Assembly: GCA_026874595.1 (NCBI GenBank) | Contig: CM049313.1 | Location: 76,436,659-76,500,658, forward strand | Reading direction: 5' to 3' | Length of the DNA stretch: 64,000 bases | Origin: Sipunculus nudus | Taxonomy: Eukaryota; Annelida; Sipuncula; Golfingiida; Sipunculidae | Shown here: in pieces, positions 12,021-25,276 of the stretch | Position numbering within the stretch: the first letter of the stretch is position 1 | Layout of the letters: each line of letters opens with the position of its first letter | Position numbers and translations under genes: made by a program | Notes under the pieces: model-generated | The model's database searches: none | What the model was told of the DNA's origin: nothing | The model's input: the letters and a program-made list of their open reading frames with translations, nothing else

Positions 12021-13799
12021 GTACGTGTAGCAAGATTGTAATATTGGTGTACTTACGGTAAAATAGACATCCGGGTTTGAGTCAGGGCATAATGAGCACG
12101 TGAATAAAGAAGTTGGACTTGCCTGGTGTTCCATTGGTCTTATACCCAATTACACGCCGAATTACACAATATTACATGGTACAGTAAGCATGATGACAGC
12201 AGAAGAAGCTTCAAACAGGCTTTTGTGCTCACTCCCCACACTCATGCATACTAAATGACAAAAAAATGAAGATTGGTGAAAAGGGCCCTGTGGGCGAGTT
12301 AATAAAATTCTATTTGTTGAACCAATGAAACAGGGGTTATTTAATGGCCGAGGTGCCATTTAACAGAATGGTGCACTAAGAACCTAATAGGTTACATATT
12401 ATCAGAAATGCCACATTTTTGTATGTTGACTGTTTATAAAATTATGTAATATGAACTAAGTAAAATAGAGAGTCACTAGAAACAACAAGAATATGAAAAA
12501 TTGAAAAGATAAACATATGTGAGTGTCAATCCAACAGTTGAGAGGATGGTGGGGTTGTAATGGAAATACACATTACACTGGTGGCACAAAAGAAAGAGGT
12601 CAAAGCTTGTTTGGGTGAATGGTTATGTACTAACTAACCATGACCAGGGATAACTGTAACGCTCATCCCTGATTGGTAAATTAAGCTTCCTTAAATAGGA
12701 GGATGCAAGAGGGAAAAAAATGGGGGTAGTGAGCACACATATCGCCCTTTACTGCAGCAGTAAATGCAGCAGTAAATAATAGTTAAAACCAGTAGTAAAT
12801 GCAGCAGTAAATAATCGTTAAAACCAGCAGCAAATGAAGATTTAAGTGTCAGCATCACAGATTCAGATTTTATATGTTCAAGTTTATACATGTAGTAAAT
12901 GAGTGTGCAACAGAGATTTAACAGTAATTTGAGCTCAGCTGACTGAAAAAACTTTAAGGCCAAAAAAATTAAAGGTATGGTTCTCAGGCACAGCCCGCAT
13001 CAATTTTTAACCTCCGCATCAAAAATTTTTATTTTGATTTTCGATAAAAACTTTCCAATTTTGAGCTGCTGCCGCTCGACATTTCTTTCAAGAAGATAAA
13101 ACCTTACAACTTCCTTTGTTTTGTAGAGCTTTTACTTATTTAGCAAAATAAAACTGTTATTTTCATGCTTTTCCCTTATCATTTGACATTTTTTATCGAA
13201 AGATACCAAAAAATTTAAAATAAAAAATGCGCCCGCCCGCATTGATTTCTGAAAAAAAGTGCCTGAGAACCATACCTTTTTTTATTTTGGCCTAAGAAAG
13301 TAGGGAAATCTCAATAAAACTTTGGAGATTCATTTGTATGTCTTAACAACTGGTCATGACTGGCCATAAAAAATGAAATCCTAAGTCCTGATATTAACAA
13401 ACTAAAGCTTCTTATGTAACTTCCATGGCAGTGTCAATGGGTCTCAGCAAGACATTCAGTACAAACAGAAAAAAAATTTCAAATAGGGGGTGTGTCAGTG
13501 GTTAGTGTTCCCTGTGTTTACCCCATTTTTGCTACCTTTTGACAGAGTAGAATTCCATGGGTGGCATTTTAATGGATCAGTGGGATTATAACTGGCCAAA
13601 GCACTAGAAATGCACAAACCCCCCTCATTGCCATTTGGACCCCAGAAAAAGCTTTGCCTGCTCATGAAACACCGCTATAGCATCCTTGTTCAGTGCCATA
13701 ATGACCTGTAATTAAGAAAAAGTTAACTTCCTCACCTGTTCTTTGTACAAATAATGATAACTACAACTTGACTGAGATGAATGTGTTTTATTTTGACAG
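12021..13799 (+). other. UNC-13 last intron
   Basis: An intron of 1.8 kb between the two last C2C exons. It contains short repeats of CAGCAGTAAATAATAGTTAA type at ~12752-12840 and the MITE listed separately. No further exon is seen. Confidence 0.6.
12958..13292. mobile_element. Harbinger-like MITE, 335 bp, long terminal inverted repeats
   Basis: The ends are inverted copies: GGCCAAAA...GGTATGGTTCTCAGGCAC on the left and GTGCCTGAGAACCATACC...TTTTGGCC on the right (about 33 bp with indels). TAA flanks both sides (12955-12957 and 13293-13295), matching the 3-bp TWA duplication typical of PIF/Harbinger elements. It has no coding capacity. A second, inverted copy is at 41528-41877. Confidence 0.75.
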
Positions 13800-14085
13800 T
13801 ATTCTGGGTAACGAGGATGAGCCTGATGCGTATGAACTCCATATCTGTGCCAAGGACTATTGTTTTGCTCGTGAGGACCACTTGCTCGGCATTGCGGTCC
13901 TTCAGCTACGAGACATCATGGAGCAAGGAAGCTGTGCCTGCTGGTGTTCGCTCGGTCGCCGCGTCCAACTTGATGAGACCGGCTGGACCATCCTCCGCAT
14001 CCTGTCCCAGAGAAATAACGACGAGGTGGCAAAAGAATTTGTTAAATTAAAGTCAGAATGCAGGCATGCCGAAGAAGTCAGCTGA
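13800..14085 (+). CDS. unc-13: UNC-13 terminal coding exon
   Basis: A 286-nt coding part that starts one base before codon ATT and ends at TGA (14083-14085). It encodes the end of C2C ([34 protein letters not shown]) and the conserved C-terminal tail [20 protein letters not shown] followed by a short divergent end (ECRHAEEVS). It is clearly GC-richer than its flanks. Confidence 0.96.
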
Positions 14086-14371
14086 CAACAGTCATCTAAA
14101 AATTAGTCATTATTTAGCTCTTTAAGAAACTGTGTTAGGTCCTAACTAAGGACCCACTAAGAGAGAATTTAAAGGTATTTTACATGGGTTTGTTTATACT
14201 TATCAGTGTGCTAACAACAGAGGATAAACGATCCTCACTTGTAAATGAGAGTGGTTACTGTGGTGATACAGTATTTAGAATGATAGCCTTGACTGCTGTG
14301 ACAGACTTATAATAGTCAGTTCACACAGACTAACAATATGACTAGGTATGGAATCAACTTGTATCACGTAA

Positions 14372-14377
14372 AATAAA
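14372..14377 (+). promoter_or_regulatory. Candidate UNC-13 polyadenylation signal
   Basis: AATAAA lies 287 nt after the UNC-13 stop and is followed by a GU/U-rich stretch (TGTTGTGG, then TTTTTT). It is the first good signal after the stop; longer 3' UTRs using later signals are equally possible in a neuronal gene. Confidence 0.4.
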
Positions 14378-17300
14378 AAATGTTGTGGTACTTTTTTATA
14401 TATTTATATCCAATTTAGTTCAAGCTTTTCTAGCTTATTGTTTACTATCACCTGGGTCAGTATAGAGTTTTTATCAAAGTATATATATCTCAATCGTTGA
14501 AAAAATGTGTATCACATTTGCCGACTTACTTTCAAAGCTTCCACCCGAAGGTCTTGTGTTTATCAGAAATGTTGTTGTCCACATTAATTTAAGTAGCTGA
14601 ATGGAAATCACAAGTGATCAGAGCTGACTTGAGGGTCACATGATTTTAATAACCAGGGTTATGAAAAACACAAAATCTTCTAAAATGACACAGGCAAGCC
14701 AAATGAGGCAATCTATCCCCCAGTTAGACATTATAGTAATGGTAGTTTAATTAGGTAAAGCAACCAGTTATAAAAAACAGTTATATTTGAGAGAGTGAAG
14801 GCATATTGGGTATTACAATTAATGAGGTGAAGCCAGTCATTTGGGACTTTTTTATTTGCAGCTGCCACCTAGAAAAAGCTCAGGGAGCCAGTCTAGAAAT
14901 AATAGAAATTTCTTGATGTCTGTATTTTTAAGGACAAAGATGTCTCAGATAGTTTCTGCTTTGTGAATTTTGTCTTTAGGATTTGAATTAGTCAGTTATC
15001 ATGACTTAAGTTGATTGGGGAAGTACACTGTTTTTCAATACAAACAAACATTACAAAAAATATCATCAGTGGTGTCTTTCTTCCAGTGTGTAAAATTTTA
15101 AACAGCTGGAACATTCACTTCAGGAATAAGGAATACACAGGTTTTCATGTTGGTTTTCAGAGCCTGTTCTCAGCCATTAAATTTAAATTACCCTGCACAC
15201 AAAAGCCAGATCTGGCCCATAACAGTTACATAATTTTATAAGACTTAAGTACTTTATAAATTAATTCTACTAACTTGGGATACAAGGTTATTTATTATTA
15301 TTTGGTAATATATGATAGGATTATGTATTAATTTATGGTAAGATGGCCAGTTAAGGTGAGCAGACAGATTATCTGTTATAGGGGTGATCTTGTATCAGGC
15401 TGGTTATGGTTGGTTATAATGCACCCTTGAAGCTCTTCTTCCTACTTGTGGTGTATATTGCTGGTGACAAAATTAAGTGTTTTGTGCAGTTAGCTATTTA
15501 GGCCAAAGTAATCTTGGAACACACTTTCACTATGGATCAAACAATCACAAACTGAAAACTTAGGAAATAATTCACTTTCTCTCTTTAGCCTTCCGTAAGA
15601 AGGAACTCTGTATGCTTTTCTCCTCTGTCAGAAAATAATATGAACCCCCATAAAAGTACTCTTTTATTTTCACTGCACATCTTTGGAAGGGATAATACAT
15701 TTTAATTCATCTGTCAAGGGAAAACAGGCTGCAGTACATTCCCTAGTTATATTCATCATAATGTCAATCAGTTGTATTCTTGTATGAAGCATTTCCTTTC
15801 TATTTTGACATTTTAATTCTTCACCACCCAGTATGAGATCAGGAGTCTCTGAGTTTCTCTACAAAAGATATTTCCTTTATTAGATCTCTCCACTGTTCTT
15901 ACACTTAACGAGATGACTGGATCATGCGTGGACATTGGGGTTCCTTGAGAAGGAATCCTGCATGTTATACGTACCTAAAAACTATGACAACCAGTGGGAC
16001 CTTGGTAAAATGGTCCTAATTTTGAGATGGTCAGCTAAGTGAGGTCTTATATTAAGAGCAAAAAAGAATGTGGACTGTGAAAAAGTTATAGTTTTTTTTA
16101 GGTGGTTTTTGGGCGAGGCTTTACTTAATGCTGATTTCACATCAGTGGTGGATTTGGAAAGCTTAATTCATAATGGTGAATAGACAGTGATTTTTCCCTT
16201 TATGATAATTAATTAGACAAAATAAATATTCTGTGATGGTGAACAAGAATGTATTTTTCTGTAATCAGGGAGAGCTCCTAACTTATTAAAGACATTCATC
16301 GGTCAGCATGTTACAGTCGTCATGGTAATACCATTATTAAGCTTTCATTTCGGTATTTACTGAGCATGAAGGTTCCTCCTCCTTGTCCTATGACAGTTGT
16401 GTTTGTGAGAGCACAATATTGCAGCACGTGCAGGGTAAACAGAGGAAGAGGGCAGGACTTTCGGTCATATGCAGGGAGTGGAGTGTTTCTGGTTGGGGAA
16501 AAAGGGTTGGAAGCCTTTTGGTGAGTGATTGGAAGCATTCATGTTACTGTATTGATAAAATTCAGGTTATATATGAATGCATTGTTTATAAGTCCTAGCA
16601 ATAAAATACATTATGCAGTACATATATATTATCAGGGCAAATGATCACTAGCTTTGTGAGACATCTGATCCCTTCTGTTTGAGAGTATTAAATAAGCAAT
16701 CAGATTGAATGGCCCACTTAATCTTGAATGGAATTGAGAGGCCAGTAGGCAATATACATTAATTATTGATGTACACACTGACACTGAATGGCAAACATTT
16801 CATTCTGTGTTAAGAAGATCATGAAAGAAATTTAAATAGAGGTTAATTTTCTCTAGGTACATTTCAAACAGAATGACATTTGGTTAGCCATGGCAAAAAC
16901 AAGAGTTCTTTCCTGGCTCACCCCTCCACATCAGTAGTTTTAGCATACTTTACTAACAGTCAAACAAACCAACAAATAAACACAGGTGAAAACATAACTT
17001 CCTTGGTAAGGAGATACATCCTTTGGTGAAAATTGAATATGGGTATACTTCTATCATGTTAATAATAATTATTAAGATGTGTACAGACTTCTGAGAAACA
17101 TTGGGTACTGAGACAGATGTACTGGATCATTCAGTTATCCTTGACATGACAGGTTTATATACATACCTGCACAAATGTTCATACAAGAATATGTAAATAT
17201 TTAGATTTTGCATATGATTTGCATATTGTCATACAAAATGGATATAGAATTTTACTTATTTGTATTAGAAATTCTTAAAAGTGAATTATACTTGTACAGA

Positions 17301-20300
17301 ATATTTGATATAGACTTTTTCTACTGCTTTGACAATTAGTATATAGTAACAGGGGACAAGATGGCTATTTTTGTGAATATGTCATTTGTGATATTGTCTC
17401 TAGTCATTGGTAACCCATCACTTGTTTAGAAATGATGGGAAAGACACTCTGTGATGTGATTGGTGTATGTGCTAGGCTTTAATTATGTATCCAGGTCATA
17501 TTTGGTCATTTCTATTTTTTAATTAACAAAATGTTAAGTATAATTTAAAACACTTGAGACATTATAATTTTTTCCTATAAATGAGAAATTATAATGACAT
17601 CTTCAGTTGGTAACATGATTCTGATAATCATATGCTGTGCCTGGATGCAAAATTTTTAATTTATTTCTGTGCAGAGCACACACCTACCCAGACCTTAAAT
17701 TGTTTATAAAAGGTTTTCACTCAGTATTTTGTTTGAACTTTAAATGGGGGTATCCTATATATAGAACAGCAGTTACTAACAGAAAAGCGTGACTGTTTCT
17801 CCCTTCACTTTTAATTTTGTTTTTGTACAGGTAAAATACAAAATATTTGTATGGTCAGAAAAATATGTGGAAAATGATGTCATCTAGATATACATGTAAA
17901 GAATATTTCTTAATTTCTAGAATTTGCCTGTTTCAGTGAAGTATTAACACTGTCTCTGCAACTTCTACCACAGAGGTACTTTATTCACTTTGTGACTATC
18001 ACTTTATTGGAGGTTATAGCAGATCTTTGATGTGATTGGTGTGTGCTCTACATTTGAATATTCATGACAAGTGAATTTTCATATTTAAAGTTAACCAAAT
18101 AATAAAACAGATACTTTAATAAACAAATAATAAAACTACTGCAGAAATGAAATAAAATGAATGCAAGTATATTACTATAATAATGACCATTCCATTTTTG
18201 TACACAGATTCCAGAAAATAAAAGTATCATCTTCTGTTTCTTGTCAGTAGATAAGTTAATGCAGTTGTGCTTACTTATAATATGTAATGTAGTTTCTGTA
18301 CTCATATGCTTGCATGTGCAAGGAAGTACTTTTACTTATGTGCATGTTAGTACTTGTTTACATTTGGTGCTGCTGGGCACACTGATGGGAAAGAACTTGA
18401 AACACCCCAGTGCCTTTATTTGGCAAAATCTGCATTCCATGAACAAAGGTCATGGCCCATTGATATTGCGTTGATAGTTTACATTATGTGAAGTCACTTG
18501 GTGTTGTATATAGTCAATTCAATCTTATTCCTTTTCGAGTCATGACTCTTTGTGACCTTGGTCAAATAAAAATGACCTTGACCTGGGTGACCATGACCTT
18601 TGTCTGAATTGACCTTGACCTGCAATATTTGACCTTCATATTATTCCACTCTTAGTCTTTCTTTTTTTCTGGTTATTGTTTTAACATCTTATGTTTAATT
18701 GTCATTTCATATATATACACATTTCAATGCTCAGGTTGGTTTGTATGGTGCATTGTTTGTATTTGTTTTGCTACCATGCTTTGTTGACAACATCCCACCA
18801 AATTCTTTTTTTTCTTCTTGTATGTGTTAAGATATGATACTTATGTATTTGATTGCATGCTAATGAATGTATGGCGTTTTTTTAGATAACATAATTTATG
18901 AATTCTGCATGTTTGGGTATTTTTGTCATATGTTCTATACTTACAAATGCACATTCACTGATAAGACAAAAGATTAGTTAATTATCATAAGGATATGTAG
19001 TTAATTAGGAAATTCATGCATCAATACAGGTGCTATATTTGTTGAAAGTCGGTTGTTGTTTTTATCCTGTGAACTAAAACATTAGGAAATTCAAACTTAT
19101 GTGAAGGATCAAAGGGCTTGTTCAGACTACAATTGTGGCCATGAAATGTGGTGAGTAAAATCATGCTGTACACCAACTGAAAAGAGAATAATATTTAGTG
19201 GAAAAAACTGACATTTTTAGTAACAAATAATGACAGACTGAAAATAGATATTTATTGCATATTCCGAATGTATATTACGTTGTAAATGCATGAGAAAGCA
19301 CAAAATTTCAAGCTTCAAGCTTCAAGTGCCAGGTCTGCTCCTATTGTGTACTAGTTATATACCTGTAAACTCTTACCCAAGTGTTAGAAAATAGGTCCAT
19401 TTGTGGTGAGGTGAAATATGCTGGACAGTATTGTATTTGCATAAATTATGCTAATGTATTCATGAACCACACAAAACGTGCAATCTGATGGCAATACAAC
19501 CTAGGCATTTAAACAAATTCCCAGTGTCCTCATGGCACGCAATACTGTTCTGTGTGTTATGTAGTAGAAAGTGTCCTTAAACTCAGTTCCATTTTCAAAT
19601 GCAATATTCTGTATATAAAGATCATCTAGAAGGAAGGTGAGGGTTGTGTATAACGTTTTCCATCTTGATCATATGACATCATTGTTTTCATTTCAGGTTT
19701 TGCACACATTTTGTTACTCGTATCTTGGTGATTTCTAATATGAATCAGCTGAAACCATGTGTGTTGGCCATTTGGCCGCTTTCAGGAGGCATCAGTGATG
19801 TGATACATGCATCAAGATTTGACTCTTCAGCGTGCAAGTGGCAGGGTTACTGCATACGACAGATATAACGCTGTGTATTATGTGCGGTTTGAGATTTTTC
19901 ATGTGATATCAGTGTTTACACCGAGACAAGTACCTACATGTTCTGTGTATATATTCTGTTGGAACTTGTGAAGAATTCCAGTTTTTCTATGATTACTGTA
20001 CATTGTCCAGAGTATATTATGTAAAATTATTATTACTGTATGTATTAAATTCTGATCAGTTAAGTCTTGTGTGGTTCATTTACATTCTCTCTTTTCCTTG
20101 ATATCCCAGTGACCAGATCAGTTGAACGCCTCTGATACCCAGCTTGGCCCATCCTTATTTTTCTCAACTTGCTTTGACATGTCCTGGTTAGATCCTTCAA
20201 ATTCTCAGTTGAGGGCATCTTTAGCTGGGTCTGTTATACTGTCTGATAAAATAAACCATGATTATGACCTAAACTGTTTTGACCTAATCAGAATAACAGG

Positions 20301-20587
20301 CATTGATGTGCAACTTAGTCTGGATTCAAGTCCAATTTTTTATTACAAGGACTTCAACTTGATAGTCTTGGACTGTGACATACTTGGTCTCAAGAGTTGG
20401 TCCAGAGTAAAGTAGATAAATAGGTCTCAAGAAGTGCCATTTGGTAATTAACTAACAGATATGTAAGTACCTATTTATGGAATACTAAGAAGTAAGAAAT
20501 GCTCATGTTATGATTAGGTCTACAAAACTGAAAAGTGAGATTTCAAAGAAAAAATATTTGTCATCCTGCATTTGGAGTTTTAGAGAA

Positions 20588-20640
20588 TCAAACCAGGGAC
20601 CCATGGGTCACTGTGCTCAGCTGAAGTTGACCTTGAAGGT
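20588..20640 (-). mobile_element. R1 terminal fragment (solo end)
   Basis: The segment CAGGGACCCATGGGTCACTG followed by GCTCAGCTG is the reverse complement of the R1 right terminus. The AGCTCAG hairpin end is missing nearby, so this is a truncated or orphan end. Confidence 0.5.
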
Positions 20641-21107
20641 AAAAATCTAAAATAATATCAAATGGAGATCAAGTGTAAGAGGAAGAGGTAATAAAGGCCA
20701 TGGTTGGTTTATATGATTGGTTTGTATTGATGAGCAAGAATTTGTTGCAAATAATATTTTGTGACCTGACCATGTGTTTCCTAATGTTACTGAAGCATGT
20801 GAGCAGTTTGTGGACAAATGATCTATACTATTACCATGATCATTAGTTGGCTTTTTAATTAACTGTTGACATTTCAGTAGTTTACAAATTTGTTCAATTG
20901 AATCTATTTTTTTGTATAATATATATTATTAAATATATATGTATTTTTTTATGAAATGTATACAGTTGAAATATAACTAGTTGAAAGATAACTAATTAAC
21001 AACATAAAACAGGACAAAGAAAGACTGATCTCAAATTCTGCTGAGGCAGGAAAATAATGAACAAATGTTTGTATTAAATCCTCTTTTTTTTATCACATCA
21101 ATTTTTT

Positions 21108-22815
21108 AGCTCAGCTGACTGAAAGTCATCTGAGCTATAGCGATCACTCTTTGTCCGTCGTCCGTCTGTCCGTCCGTTAACCAGGCACAAATCGTAACCG
21201 CTGGACCTAGAACCTTGTAACTTGGGATTCTGAGAGGTCCATAAAAAATCTCCTTGGAAACCAGAAATTAGGTCTCTGTTACCCATATCCTTTGAGCTAT
21301 GTGGCCCCAAAGTACCCCCCAGAAAAGTAAAAATTTCATACAAAAACTTCAATATCTCATTAACTACTTGACTGATGGTCATGATTTTTGGCATACATAT
21401 TGATCATGAGATGTTACATCACTTCCTGCAGACTGGTGGCGCCACCTGTATTTTTCGATTTTTTACGGATTTTTTCCTCTATTTTTGAGACCTTTGAGGA
21501 TGCTGTCATCTGTTAGCGTGGCACAAATCGTAACGACTGGACCTAGAATCTTCATTCTCGACACACTGAGAAACCTATGAAAAGTCTCCATGGAAACCAG
21601 AAATTAGGTCTCTGTTACCCATATCCTTCGAGCTATGGGGCCCAAAATTACCCCCCAGAATAGTCAAAAATTTCATACAAAAACTTCAATATCTCATTAA
21701 CTACATCACTGATGGTCATGATTTTCGACATACATATTGATCATGAGATGTTTCATCAGTTTGTGCAGACTGGTGGCGCCACCTGTATTTTTCAATGTTC
21801 ACGAATTGTTTTCTCCATTTTTGAGACCTTTAAGGATGTAGTTATCTGTCAACAGGGTACAAATTGTAACGACTGGACCTAGAATCTTCGTTCTTGACAC
21901 ACAGGGAGACCCATGATAAGTCTCCATGGAAACCTGAAATTTGGTCTCTGTTACCCATATCCTTTGAGCTATGGCACTCCAAAGTACAGCTCAGAATAAT
22001 GGAAAATTTGATACAAAAGCTAAATTATCTGAACAACTAATGCAGAGATAACCATAATTGTTTGCATGGATATTGATCATGGAGTGTTTCATAAGTTTCT
22101 GCAGACTGGTGGCACCACCTGTATTTGTTTGGTTTTTTATACGAAATTTTTCTGTATTTTTGAGACCTTTAAAGATATGAACATCTGTTAACAGGGCACA
22201 AATCATAAAAACTGGACCAAGAATCTTTATTCTTGACACAGGGAGACCCATGAAAAGTCTCCATGGAAACTTGAAATTAGGTCTCTGTTACCCATATTCT
22301 TTAAGCTGTATGGGTCCAAAATACCCCCCCCCCCCATGAATAATGGAAAATTTGATACAAAAACTGCAGTATTTCAATAACTACAACACTGATGGTCATG
22401 ATTTTCGGCATACATATTGATCATGAGCTGTTCCATCAGTTTCTGCAGACTGGGTGTGCCACCTCTATTTTTTTTTCAAATTTTTTACGAATTTTTTTCT
22501 TTTTTTTGAGACCTTTAAAGATGTTGTTATCTGTCAACAGGGTACAAATCGCAACAACTGGACCTAGAATCTTCATTCTTGTCATGCAAGGAGGCCCATG
22601 AAAGGTGCCTGTGGAAACTTGAAATTAGGTCTCTGTTACCCATATCCTTCAAGCTATAGGACTCCGAAGTATCCCTCAGAATAATGGACAATTTGATACA
22701 AAAACTGAAGTATCTGAACAACTAATGCAGAGATCACCATGATTTTTTGCATGGATATTGACCATTAAGTGTTTTTATTAGTTTCTGCAGACTGGTGGAG
22801 CCACCTGTATTTTTG
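21108..22815 (+). repeat. ~340-bp tandem satellite, five units
   Basis: Unit spacing measured from the GGTGGCGCCACC word is 340, 336, 344 and 341 bp. Units differ by scattered substitutions and small indels, so this is an old array. The same satellite lies in the opposite orientation at 25.6-28.4 kb. Confidence 0.75.
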
Positions 22816-23895
22816 TATCCGCCAAAACGAAGTTTTGCGGATACTATGTTTTTGACCGAGTTCCTCCGCCGTGGCGGCGTTCGTTTCCAGAGAGCTCCTC
22901 GGAGACTAATGGACCGATTTTTCCCAAACTTACACCTATTATCGGGTCACATGTGAACTGGTGCCTAATCAATTTGCATTGACCTCTGACCTTTCCTCTC
23001 TATCCAGTGTCCATTTTTGGGTCTGTTTCCACTCATAAACCCTCATATCTCGAGAACCGTTTGACCGATCAGGAAATAAAATTGATACAAATGTAGCCCT
23101 TGGATTGCTTTATAACATACACAAAAATGGTGGCGCCACCTGTAACCATGTTTGCACAGTGTCCATCTGTTCATCTGCCTTGGGTTAAAATCACTCATAT
23201 CTCTGCAGTGAATTGACTAATTCACCTGAAATTCGTCATACATGTGTATACATCCAGGATAGCTTTCTTGATTTTATGACAGGTGGCGCCACCTACGTTC
23301 ACGTTCACGCTGATGACATCCAAGCTTATATCTCGGGAACCGTTTGACCGATCAGGAAATAAAATTTATACAAATGTAGCCCTTTGATAGCTCTGTAACA
23401 TACACAAAAAATGGTGGCGCCACCTGTAACAATGTTTGCACAGCGTCTGTCTGTTAGTCTGCCGTGGCCTAAAATTATTCATTTTTCTGTAGTGGTTCGA
23501 CATAACTGCCTAAAATTTTGCAGGTTTATACATCGTGGACAGCTTTCTTGATTTTATGACAGGTGGCGCAACCTACATTCTAGTTAACGCTGGACACATT
23601 TAAGCTCATATCTCAGGAACCATTTGACCAATTGGGCCAAAATTGTGCATGTGTTTAGATCTCACATAGGTCTTTATCATACACAAAACTGGAGGGGTTA
23701 CCTGCAAAGATTTTTGCACAGTGTTTGTCTGTTTGTCTGCCATGGGCAAAAATCGCTCATATACATGTAGTGGTTTGACTTTTCTGCCTAAAATTTTGCA
23801 GGTGTATACAACTTGGACAGATTTCTGGATTTGTGGTAGGTGGCACAACCTACATACACATTTAGGCTGCAGACATCCATGCTAATATGCAACAT
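22816..23895. mobile_element. Inserted repeat with GTATCCGC hairpin end
   Basis: It starts with a strong hairpin: GTATCCGCCAAAAC, GAA, GTTTTGCGGATAC. The following ~1 kb has repeated blocks (GTGGCGCCACCTGTAAC, ACCGTTTGACCGATCAGG twice, GCACAGTGTC/GCACAGCGTC). The end is not sharply defined. It is probably a separate non-autonomous element inside the 21.1-24.2 kb element. Confidence 0.45.
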
Positions 23896-24554
23896 ACCTC
23901 ACTCTATTTCCCCTTGCCACTCAATCCATGCCTCACTATCCGATTTTGGCAGATACATGTAGTCACTTGTCGGTTACCCGTATTCTAGTTTTAAAAGTTT
24001 ACACATTTTTCTCTATTTTTGAGATATATAAATACAGACTAAATCTTGGCCTGTTGGTTAATCTGTTTGATGCTTCAGTTGAATGGGTATATACTACCAT
24101 TCTGGTGATAAAATTTCCTTTTGCGAATCTCTTCCCAGTCAGCTGAGCGTCATGACCCATGGGTCACTTGTTTTAAATTTAAGTTTATATTTCTATACAT
24201 TTCCAATATAACAGATATATCTGATTATAAAAGTTGATTCATAATTCTCAGTTGCATCATCATAAATCTCAATCTTGTCAGATAACATCATGCAAACAAA
24301 TGTTTATTTATTTTTTACCACAAAAATATATCTATTAAATCTGCAAAACAATAAATATCTAAAAATAATACTTGATTTAGATTTCACAATTTTTAATTGT
24401 GTATTTATCCATAATGTGCTTCATATTTTATAAATTTAAGCATACTGATGGGTTCAATTATATCTGTTAAAATCATTTAAAAGAAAATTAGTTTCTTTAA
24501 AAATGCCAATTAACACAACATTGCATCTTCCGGATTACACTTGAATTACTTTTT

Positions 24555-24930
24555 TAAGGAAAGTAGGTCAACTGTGACGAAACGCGAACTCGATCTGTAA
24601 CTGGTCATTATCTGCCTACACACCAAAAATCAGGCCAATATCTGCAGGCATTGCGAAAAAAAAGTCCGTACATGTGTATTTGTCAGGAAAATTTCTATTT
24701 TTCATGAAATTTTCTAAGTTTAGGAGCCGTAAAACTGTCAAAAGTAGGTCAACCGGGACAAAACGCGAACTCGATCTGTAACTGGTCATTATCTGCCCAC
24801 ACACAAAAAATCAGGCTAATATCTGCAGGCATTGCGAAAAAAAGTCCGTACAACTGTTTTATTTCGGAAGGACGGAATGACGGACATGGGTAAAACTATA
24901 TGCCCAAGCCACTTTGTGGCGGGGGCATAA
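24555..24930 (-). mobile_element. R3 fragment, inverted, two internal units
   Basis: Contains reverse complements of the R3 unit words (AAAGTAGGTCAAC, CAATATCTGCAGGCATTGCG twice) and ends with GTGGCGGGGGCATA, the R3 hairpin end. It is truncated compared with the 1.2-kb copy at 8.7 kb. Confidence 0.6.
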
Positions 24931-25276
24931 AAAAATAAATGTAATATATTCACTTTGAACTACTTTCACATCAATCTACACACTACACACAGTAGGAATC
25001 TAGATTAATATTATCAACTGCATCTTTGTCTATCATTAATTTCCTTCATATGATCCCTAATGATTAGTAATGAATAATATAATTTATTTTTTTATCATGA
25101 AAATTTCACTGAAAAATACCATAGGTGACTGCATGGTGTTATTTGGAATAACATTGACATTGACATTCTATCCATCCATACAAGATTCTTACATCATCAG
25201 TAACTGCAAGTTAATTTTCTGTTACTCATCAACTGACAAATTCCTTTTCTATAAATTTTTCTTTAATTTGTTATAA

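Larger units (their letters stand above)
811..14085 (+). other. unc-13: UNC-13/Munc13 homologue locus, last five coding exons
   Basis: Five exons join in phase (0, 0, 1, 1, 2) into 313 codons plus stop. The first part is the C-terminal end of the MUN domain ([20 protein letters not shown], then [20 protein letters not shown]). It is followed by a complete C2C domain ([37 protein letters not shown]) and the C-terminal block [20 protein letters not shown]. These blocks are characteristic of UNC-13/Munc13-1. In that family MUN helps open syntaxin-1 for SNARE assembly at presynaptic release sites, and the C2C domain contributes to vesicle-membrane bridging. The C1, C2A/C2B and most of MUN lie upstream of the window. 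Splice sites are canonical GT-AG. Orthology is very secure; which isoform is not known. Confidence 0.95.
14086..21107. other. UNC-13 3' UTR and intergenic DNA, no gene seen
   Basis: An AT-rich stretch of 7 kb. Its start must be 3' UTR. I find no spliced or continuous coding signal; open frames here are short and of biased composition. Visible items are a cluster of TGACCT words at 18550-18640 and a short R1 terminal fragment at 20588-20640 (CCCATGGGTCAC, GCTCAGCTG). Confidence 0.5.
21108..24172 (+). mobile_element. R1-type element, 3.1 kb, carrying a 340-bp satellite
   Basis: The left end is the R1 hairpin (AGCTCAGCTGACT/AGTCATCTGAGCT) with CCGTCGTCCGTC. The right end is CAGCTGAGCGTCATGACC followed by CCATGGGTCACTTGTT. 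Five tandem units of ~340 bp fill 21.2-22.8 kb. They are marked by the palindrome GGTGGCGCCACC or decayed forms at ~21432, 21772, 22108, 22452 and 22793, each with CTGTTACCCATATCCTT. A different repeat with its own hairpin interrupts at 22816. No ORF is conserved across units. Confidence 0.65.

Noticed and set aside
20122-20415. 97-codon plus-strand open frame downstream of UNC-13
   Set aside because: It lacks an ATG at the stated start, has no domain or splice context, and lies in AT-rich DNA.
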